Shown in pieces: positions 16,717-21,660 of a DNA stretch of 23,390 nt. The notes under the pieces were generated by a model, which searched no databases, had not been told where the DNA came from, and saw nothing but the letters and a program-made list of their open reading frames with translations. Positions within the stretch are counted from its first letter, which is position 1. Each line of letters opens with the position of its first letter. The position numbers were made by a program, and so were the translations under genes. This stretch comes from Caldifarciminota bacterium (GTDB lineage: Bacteria; Hydrothermota; Tepidihabitantia; Tepidihabitantales; Tepidihabitantaceae): contig JAFGRF010000028.1 in assembly GCA_016935295.1 (NCBI GenBank), forward strand, positions 1-23,390, written 5' to 3'.

Positions 16717-16744
16717 AGTCTAGGAAATCAATGGGCAAAGTCAA
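16717..16744 (-). promoter_or_regulatory. Promoter-like site for the polysaccharide operon, predicted leaderless
   Basis: On the minus strand TTGACT (16739-16744) and TAGACT (16717-16722) are 16 nt apart, and 6 nt (TCCAGC) separate the -10 from the GTG at 16710. The expected transcription start is the first base of the Wzz-like gene. The same -35/-10 hexamers and spacing recur at 21063-21090. Confidence 0.6.
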
Positions 16745-16776
16745 TTCGCTGCGCCCATTCTGATTCAGGAGCAAGT

Positions 16777-17009
16777 GGCCACGAAGACACGAAAATGGAG
16801 TGAAACGGAGTCGTCGCGGACAACCCGGACGCCGATGTAACTCCGGGACATCTGCGTGATCTGCGTAATCTGCGGATTTCTTCTGTCCGTCCCGGCAACC
16901 ATCTGCTTCATCTGCGCAGTCTGCGGTTGACTCCCCTCCGGTCTATACCCAATTTGTATGATCTGCGAATAGCCCCTTGTTCGTTTCGTGTCCTTCGTGC
17001 TTTCGTGGC
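16777..17009. repeat. Cluster of short-period imperfect repeats (9-nt units), partly inside the epimerase gene
   Basis: Several runs of near-identical 8-9 nt units are present. ATCTGCGTG, ATCTGCGTA and ATCTGCGGA follow one another at 16850-16876. ATCTGCTTC, ATCTGCGCA and GTCTGCGGT occupy 16901-16927, and ATCTGCGAA is at 16961-16969. TTCGTG occurs three times at 8-9 nt spacing in 16985-17007, and its reverse-complement relative (GCCACGAAGACACGAAAATGG) lies at 16778-16798. The left part is intergenic (gap 16711-16907), the right part is translated as the C-terminus of the epimerase. There are no spacers or terminal inverted repeats as in CRISPRs or insertion sequences. Confidence 0.75.
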
Positions 17010-18173
17010 TTCGACATCCGTTCTAAGGGCCCGAAGGAAGCGGCGAAGTGCGGCGGCAATGCGGACCGACGCTCGACCATCGCCGAACGGATTACGAGCG
17101 CGGGCCATCTTCCTGTAGGCAGCATCGGAACGGAACAACCTCTCTGCCGCTGAGACGATCGCATCCGTATCGGTTCCCACCAGTCTCGCGGTTCCTGCTT
17201 CGACCGCCTCGGGCCGCTCGGTCACATCCCGCATCACCAAAACGGGCTTTCCGAGTGCCGGGGCTTCTTCCTGGATGCCGCCCGAGTCGGTCAGAATCAG
17301 ATATGAACGCTCCATGAGCCGGACAAATGGCAGGTACTCCAGCGGTTCAATCAGATGCACCCGCGGTATTCCCGCCAGAATCGCGTGCACCGGCTTCCTG
17401 ACGTTCGGGTTCAGATGCACTGGGTAGACAACATCGATACCTGGGTTCCGGCTAACTAGCCTCCTCAGAGCTTGACAGATACGCCCCAAGCCCGGACCGA
17501 AGCTCTCTCTCCGGTGTGCTGTTACCAGGACGACGCGCTGCTTCGACTCGATGTCATTCAACAACGGCAGACTGCACTTCGCTTTGCTCAGACGCGCAGA
17601 TTTGAGCGCATCCACGACCGTGTTCCCGGTTACATGAATTCGCGAACGTGGTACTCCCTCGGTGAGGAGGTTTCGCTTCGCTGCCTGGGTTGGCGCAAAG
17701 TGCAGGTCGGCAATGCCGCTGACTAGCCGCCGGTTCATCTCCTCAGGAAAGGGCGAGTACTTGTCACCTGTCCTGAGCCCGGCCTCAACGTGTCCAACCG
17801 GAACCTGCTGATAGAACGCAGCCAGAGCAGCAGCGAATGCGCTAGTCGTGTCTCCCTGGACCATCACCATGTCCGGTCGGACGCGTCGCAGTAGTCGTTC
17901 AACCCCATGGAGCACGCCGGCGGTCACATCGGCAAGAGACTGGCCCGGCTTCATCAGGTTGAGGTCATGGTCCGGCGTGATGTCAAACACACGCATGACC
18001 TGGTCCAGCATGTGACGGTGCTGAGCAGTCACGAGCACAACCGGCTGGAACTCTAGTGGGTGCCGAGCAAGTTCCTGGATGACGGGTGCCAGCTTGATTG
18101 CTTCGGGCCGCGTCCCGAAGCAGAACATCACGCGACGTTTCGTCGGAAGCCTATCCACAGATTGCGTAGTCAT
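16908..18173 (-). CDS. wecB: UDP-N-acetylglucosamine 2-epimerase (non-hydrolysing)
   Basis: This cytoplasmic enzyme interconverts UDP-GlcNAc and UDP-ManNAc, a precursor of ManNAc-type residues in surface polysaccharides. Family motifs are all present: FGTRPEAIKLAPVIQEL near the N-terminus, VQGDTTSAFAAALAAFY, GHVEAGLRTGD, FPEEMNRRL, LVTAHRRESFG and LTDSGGIQEEAPALGKPVL. The usual end of the family, here NPFGDGRASVRIAAALRRFL, is reached near residue 381, but the frame continues to 421 residues (E. coli WecB has 376). The last 33 residues, rich in Arg, are translated from the short repeats at 16908-17009, and the TGA stop itself lies in a repeat unit. ATG at 18171-18173 is the start. No convincing promoter was found; heptamer repeats lie directly upstream. 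Confidence 0.93.
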   Translation of the reverse strand: MTTQSVDRLPTKRRVMFCFGTRPEAIKLAPVIQELARHPLEFQPVVLVTAQHRHMLDQVMRVFDITPDHDLNLMKPGQSLADVTAGVLHGVERLLRRVRPDMVMVQGDTTSAFAAALAAFYQQVPVGHVEAGLRTGDKYSPFPEEMNRRLVSGIADLHFAPTQAAKRNLLTEGVPRSRIHVTGNTVVDALKSARLSKAKCSLPLLNDIESKQRVVLVTAHRRESFGPGLGRICQALRRLVSRNPGIDVVYPVHLNPNVRKPVHAILAGIPRVHLIEPLEYLPFVRLMERSYLILTDSGGIQEEAPALGKPVLVMRDVTERPEAVEAGTARLVGTDTDAIVSAAERLFRSDAAYRKMARARNPFGDGRASVRIAAALRRFLRALRTDVEATKARRTRNEQGAIRRSYKLGIDRRGVNRRLRR

Positions 18174-18189
18174 TCGTGGAACAGGATAG

Positions 18190-18392
18190 TCCAGAGTCCA
18201 GAATCCAGAGACCAGATTTCAGAGTTGAAGACGAGGAGTTGCGAACCACAGATGAACACGGATGGACACGGACGTTCGAGACCCGGCACCTTGTCCGCAG
18301 GTACGCTGACTCGCGCCGAGTAGCAAAAACACAAACCGAGACAGCCGTACACGGCCTTCTGTACTCTAGCATCTAGCTTCTGACTTCTGAAT
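18190..18392. repeat. Intergenic repeat block: two inverted heptamer tracts flanking a CACAGATG-type repeat
   Basis: The 233-bp gap between the epimerase start and the DNA polymerase end holds three repeat types. Five 7-nt units (TCCAGAG, TCCAGAA, TCCAGAG, ACCAGAT, TTCAGAG) fill 18190-18224. Four units of the related reverse-orientation heptamer (TCTAGCA, TCTAGCT, TCTGACT, TCTGAAT) fill 18365-18392. Between them ACCACAGATGAACACGGATG and its continuation (18245-18273) form a 9-10 nt period repeat. The outer tracts are inverted relative to each other. Nothing in the gap looks like a protein-coding gene. Confidence 0.7.
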
Positions 18393-18406
18393 TCGCCCGT
18401 TCCTGG

Positions 18407-20878
18407 TCAATGCGTTTCTCCCCAATTCCGTCCCAATCCGATTTCGACCACCAGCGGCACGTCCAGCTTCCAGGCATGCTCCATCTCGTGCCGGATGACA
18501 TCGCGTGCTTCTTCCTGCTTCGCTTCGGGGACTTCAAACACCAATTCATCATGCACCTGCAGTATCATGCCGGTTCCGAACTCACCGCCCAGACGTTCAT
18601 CGAGTCTGAGCATCGCCTTCTTAATGATATCGGCGGCCGAACCTTGGACCGGTGCATTCAGAGCATAGCGCTTCGTCGCCTCGGCTACGGCCCGATTTCG
18701 ATCAGCTATGCCGGGAGTCGGTCTGACCCGACCCGAAATTGTACGCACGTAGCCTTTGTGCTTCGCCTCTTCGATCGTCTTCTCTCGCCATTCGGCCACG
18801 CCCGAGAACCTGGCCATGTACTCATCGAGAAACGCCCTGGCCTGCTCAATCGGAATCTCGGCCCGCGACGACAGCCCGTAGTCGCCCATTCCGTAGACAA
18901 GACCGTAGTTCACAACCTTGGCCAGCCGTCGGTCCTCGGGTTTGACATCGCCGATGTCCTTGTTCAAGATGGCGGCAGCAGTCCGCGCGTGGATGTCCTC
19001 TCCCCGCTGGAACGCCTCGGCCAGTTGCTCGTCACCGGAGAGGTGTGCGAGCACCCGCAGCTCAATCTGGGAGTAGTCCGCCGAAATCAGCACGCTGCCG
19101 TGCTCGGCGATGAATGCACTGCGTATCTGCTTGCCGAGCTCGGTCCGTATCGGGATGTTCTGAAGGTTTGGGTCGGACGACGAAAGCCGGCCGGTCGCGG
19201 TACCGGTCTGGTTGAGCGTGGCGTGAACGCGGTGGGTCTTTTCGCGCGCGGCAAGCCGCAACGGCTCAAGATAGGTATTGCACAGCTTGGTCAGCTCGCG
19301 GTACTTCATTACCTCCCGCACGAGTTCGTGCTTCGGCGCCAGCTCATTCAGAACGTCCACGCTGGTCGAATATCCCGTCTTGGTCCGCTTCCCACGCGCC
19401 AGCTTCAGCTCCTCGAACAGGACAACACCGAGCTGCTTCGGCGAGCCGATGTTGAACTCGTGCCCTGCCAACTGGTACACGTGGCGCTCTATCGCCTTCA
19501 GGTCAGTCATCAACTGAGCCTCAAGCCGACTCAGTCCCGCTATGTCCACCTTGATACCTCGCTCCTCCATCGCAGCCAGTATCGGTACCAGCGGCATCTC
19601 AAGCTCGGTTGCCACTTTGCTGAGCCCCATGGCCAGCAACTGCGGTTCGAGCGCCTTGTATACGGTCAACGCATGAGCCGCACGGGCCTGGCAGGACAGC
19701 GGAGCCACGTGGCTGCCGAGCACCTGCAGTGTTACTTCTTCGGACGTGAAGCTGCGCCGATTCGGGTCAGACAGCCACGCGGCCACGCCGACATCAAAGA
19801 ACGGCCCTGCGATGTCCAGGCCTGCTTGGTGCACCGCCTTAACCTGCTCCTTCAGGTCGAACCCGACCTTGAGCAATACCGGGGCAGACAGCACAGCCCT
19901 CTGGATACCAAGGTCTTCGACCAGCGTGACGGCTCCAGCCTCGCTGCTCACCCACAGACCCTTACCCGGTTCCAGACAAAGCCCGAACCTCCCCGTTCTC
20001 CTGAGCGAACTCGTATTCAGCTCAACCTTAACCTCAACCTCAACCTGCCCACGTGGCGCGACCTCGGCGGCCAGTCCCCGGAAGTCCATCTCCGTGAAGA
20101 TCGCCTGCAAAGCTGCCGTATCCGGCGAACGTGGCGTCAAGCTCTCAAGGTCTACGGCCATGTCGACGTCAGCTCTGACCTGAGCCAATTCCAGGCTCAG
20201 CCGAGCGACCGCGGCGTGCTCGCGCACGCGTTCGTCGTGAGCCAGTGACTCTTTCAGCGAACCCCAACGCGCCAGTATCTCTCTTGCTCGCTTGGGTCCG
20301 ACTCCCGGCACCCCAGGGATGTTGTCTGAGCTATCCCCGGCCAACGCCAGCAGGTCGGGCACAAGCTTCGGTTCCACGCCGAGCTTCTCCTTCACATCCT
20401 CGGGACCGTATCGCTTGTCCTTCCAGGGGTCGTACACGGTCAGGGCGCCTCTGACCAACTGCAGCAGGTCCTTATCCGACGTGACAATGGTCACGTTCAA
20501 CCCCGGCTTCGCCAACCTCCGCGACAGCGTCGCCAGGACATCATCTGCCTCGACTCCTGGGACCTCAAAATCGGCGATCCCCCAAGCCCGTACAAGCTCT
20601 TTGACAATCGGGATCTGAGGCGGAAGTTCCTCCGGAGCAGGCGGCCGCTGGAGCTTGTACTCGCTGAACTTCTCATCCCGGAACGTCCGCCCCGGCGCGT
20701 CGTAGACGACCGCACAGTAGTCGGGTTTCAGTTCACTGAGCAGCTTCTTCAGAGTCTGAGCGAACCCGTAGACCGCGGACGTATTGAAGCCTCTGGAGTT
20801 GCGAAGTGGATTGCGGATGAACGCGAAGAAACTCCGGTAGATAACGGAGTGACCGTCAATCAGCAGTAGATGCTTCAC
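18407..20878 (-). CDS. polA: DNA polymerase I, proofreading-site residues absent
   Basis: The 823-residue enzyme has an N-terminal 5' nuclease domain (LLLIDGHSVIYRSFF, VVYDAPGRTFRDEKF, VEADDVLATL, TSDKDLLQLV, AGDSSDNIPGVPGVGPKRA; residues 1-~260), a vestigial 3'-5' exonuclease-like domain (~270-430) and the polymerase domain. Polymerase motif A is SADYSQIELRVLAHLSGD (Asp601), motif B is RRLAKVVNYGLVYG (Arg650, Lys654, Tyr658) and motif C is QVHDELVFEV (Asp777). The DxE, NxxxD-like and YxxxD residues of a proofreading site are missing, as in Taq polymerase, and the length matches that type. It acts in Okazaki-fragment processing and repair. GTG at 20876-20878 is the start (HLLLIDGHS must be included); no ribosome binding site precedes it, but a 29-codon frame overlaps it by 4 bp. 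Confidence 0.95.
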   Translation of the reverse strand: MKHLLLIDGHSVIYRSFFAFIRNPLRNSRGFNTSAVYGFAQTLKKLLSELKPDYCAVVYDAPGRTFRDEKFSEYKLQRPPAPEELPPQIPIVKELVRAWGIADFEVPGVEADDVLATLSRRLAKPGLNVTIVTSDKDLLQLVRGALTVYDPWKDKRYGPEDVKEKLGVEPKLVPDLLALAGDSSDNIPGVPGVGPKRAREILARWGSLKESLAHDERVREHAAVARLSLELAQVRADVDMAVDLESLTPRSPDTAALQAIFTEMDFRGLAAEVAPRGQVEVEVKVELNTSSLRRTGRFGLCLEPGKGLWVSSEAGAVTLVEDLGIQRAVLSAPVLLKVGFDLKEQVKAVHQAGLDIAGPFFDVGVAAWLSDPNRRSFTSEEVTLQVLGSHVAPLSCQARAAHALTVYKALEPQLLAMGLSKVATELEMPLVPILAAMEERGIKVDIAGLSRLEAQLMTDLKAIERHVYQLAGHEFNIGSPKQLGVVLFEELKLARGKRTKTGYSTSVDVLNELAPKHELVREVMKYRELTKLCNTYLEPLRLAAREKTHRVHATLNQTGTATGRLSSSDPNLQNIPIRTELGKQIRSAFIAEHGSVLISADYSQIELRVLAHLSGDEQLAEAFQRGEDIHARTAAAILNKDIGDVKPEDRRLAKVVNYGLVYGMGDYGLSSRAEIPIEQARAFLDEYMARFSGVAEWREKTIEEAKHKGYVRTISGRVRPTPGIADRNRAVAEATKRYALNAPVQGSAADIIKKAMLRLDERLGGEFGTGMILQVHDELVFEVPEAKQEEARDVIRHEMEHAWKLDVPLVVEIGLGRNWGETH

Positions 20879-20964
20879 GAAGCGAGGCCAGACTTCGCTC
20901 TGCGGCTCTTGACTGCGGACAGCAAGCGGGTCGCGATCCCACGGGCACGGATCTCACCTTTCAT
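20875..20964 (-). CDS. Possible 29-residue leader ORF overlapping polA
   Basis: An ATG at 20962-20964 opens a 29-codon frame rich in Arg and Lys (MKGEIRARGIATRLLSAVKS, then nine more residues) whose TGA overlaps the polA GTG by 4 bp (GTGA). The ATG begins 7 nt after the promoter-like -10 at 20972-20977, so it would be the first codon of a leaderless mRNA. Since polA has no visible ribosome binding site, translation of this leader could deliver ribosomes to polA. The peptide matches no family I recognise and may have no function of its own. Confidence 0.35.
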   Translation of the reverse strand: MKGEIRARGIATRLLSAVKSRRAKSGLAS

Positions 20965-20971
20965 GCTCCGG

Positions 20972-20999
20972 AGTATATCAGCGCAGCAAGAGGGGTCAA
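20972..20999 (-). promoter_or_regulatory. Promoter-like site for polA
   Basis: On the minus strand TTGACC (20994-20999) and TATACT (20972-20977) are 16 nt apart. The expected start near 20965 gives about 87 nt before the polA GTG, or a leaderless ATG at 20964. The bases after the -10 (TATACTCCGGAG) resemble those at the 8830 site (TATACTCCAGAA). Confidence 0.55.
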
Positions 21000-21047
21000 A
21001 CCAGGCCCGATAGCGCGCTTGCCTCACTTACTTGGTGCTGCGTGCCG

Positions 21048-21064
21048 AAACCGGGTGCCGGTTT
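21048..21064. promoter_or_regulatory. Perfect 7-3-7 palindrome touching a -35 site
   Basis: AAACCGG at 21048-21054, a GTG spacer, and CCGGTTT at 21058-21064 form a perfect inverted repeat. Its right arm overlaps the first bases of the TTGACT at 21063-21068, a position that would suit an operator controlling the plus-strand promoter. No U-run follows on either strand, so it is not a typical terminator. It lies between the two divergent promoter-like sites. Confidence 0.3.
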
Positions 21065-21090
21065 GACTCGGACTCAATGGAGCCTAGACT
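21063..21090 (+). promoter_or_regulatory. Promoter-like site upstream of the secreted-protein gene pair
   Basis: TTGACT (21063-21068) and TAGACT (21085-21090) are 16 nt apart, the same hexamers and spacing as at the polysaccharide operon. The expected start near 21097 gives about 165 nt before the ATG at 21262; a GTG at 21106 in the same frame lies 15 nt after the -10. The stretch 21097-21261 shows no other recognisable feature. Confidence 0.5.
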
Positions 21091-21261
21091 AGATCCGCCG
21101 GCAGAGTGGCAGAAGTCGTTGTGTCTACGGATACGCTCAAAGAGGAATCGACCCGTGGTCTGGATATCGCCCCCAGGTCACTGTCCCCGAGTATCCGGAG
21201 TGGGGCGAGCCGATCACAAACGCGGAAGATTGATGGCCCGGACACGATAGGACATCCACAG

Positions 21262-21651
21262 ATGAGACACCTGCTGCTGCTCCTCGGGATTGCGGCGGTT
21301 GCCTCTGCGCACGTGGTCGGATACCGTGTTGAGCCGGTCAAAGCAAAGTGGTCCGATTGGACTGGCGCCGGGGAGACGATATCGCAATCCATCACCTGCA
21401 ACTTCGACAGCCTGAGCCGGGTCGAGTTTTTCGCCGGAGCGAGTGACAACGGAGGAGCCTACCGAGTAGGAGTGTGGCTGGACAACCAAGAGGTCACATG
21501 GAGCTACGGCGATACGGTTCTTGATCACAGCTGGATCAGGTTCGAACGGTGGAACGACACGGGTGTTTTCGCCAGAGGCAAGAAGTACGAGTTCAGATTC
21601 ACGCGGTCAGGGTCGGATTCAGCGGTTTGGCATGGTAGCGCACGGTTCTAG
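21262..21651 (+). CDS. Small secreted protein of unknown function
   Basis: The 129-residue protein starts with a clear signal peptide (MRHLLLLLGIAAVASA, cleavage likely after ASA), followed by a mature part rich in aromatic and acidic residues (KWSDWTGAGETISQS, GGAYRVGVWLDNQEVTW, SWIRFERW) that looks like a beta-sandwich domain of an extracellular protein. I do not recognise the family with confidence. ATG 21262 is chosen because the signal peptide begins there and AGGA lies 9 nt upstream; the frame continues upstream to a GTG at 21106, but that 52-residue head lacks features of a secreted protein. Only 9 nt separate its stop from the next gene, which is in the same frame, so the two are probably co-transcribed. 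The short mature part could be a truncated first domain of a longer ancestor. Confidence 0.6.
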   Translation: MRHLLLLLGIAAVASAHVVGYRVEPVKAKWSDWTGAGETISQSITCNFDSLSRVEFFAGASDNGGAYRVGVWLDNQEVTWSYGDTVLDHSWIRFERWNDTGVFARGKKYEFRFTRSGSDSAVWHGSARF

Positions 21652-21660
21652 GATCAACTC

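Noticed and set aside
16777..17009. CRISPR array
   Set aside because: The repeat units are 8-9 nt, contiguous and imperfect, with no unique spacers and no cas genes nearby.
18174..18195. TATCCT as a -10 for the epimerase gene
   Set aside because: No -35-like hexamer lies 15-18 nt upstream, and the match sits inside the heptamer tract.
18170..18352. A 60-codon minus-strand frame across the gap upstream of the epimerase
   Set aside because: It is translated from the heptamer and CACAGATG-type repeats (for example PCPSVFICGS), so it is most likely a spurious repeat-derived frame.
18410..20248. A 612-codon open frame on the plus strand opposite polA
   Set aside because: It mirrors the polA codons on the other strand; polA is supported by all family motifs, and the antisense translation has no recognisable domain and an Arg/His-rich composition typical of GC-rich shadow frames.
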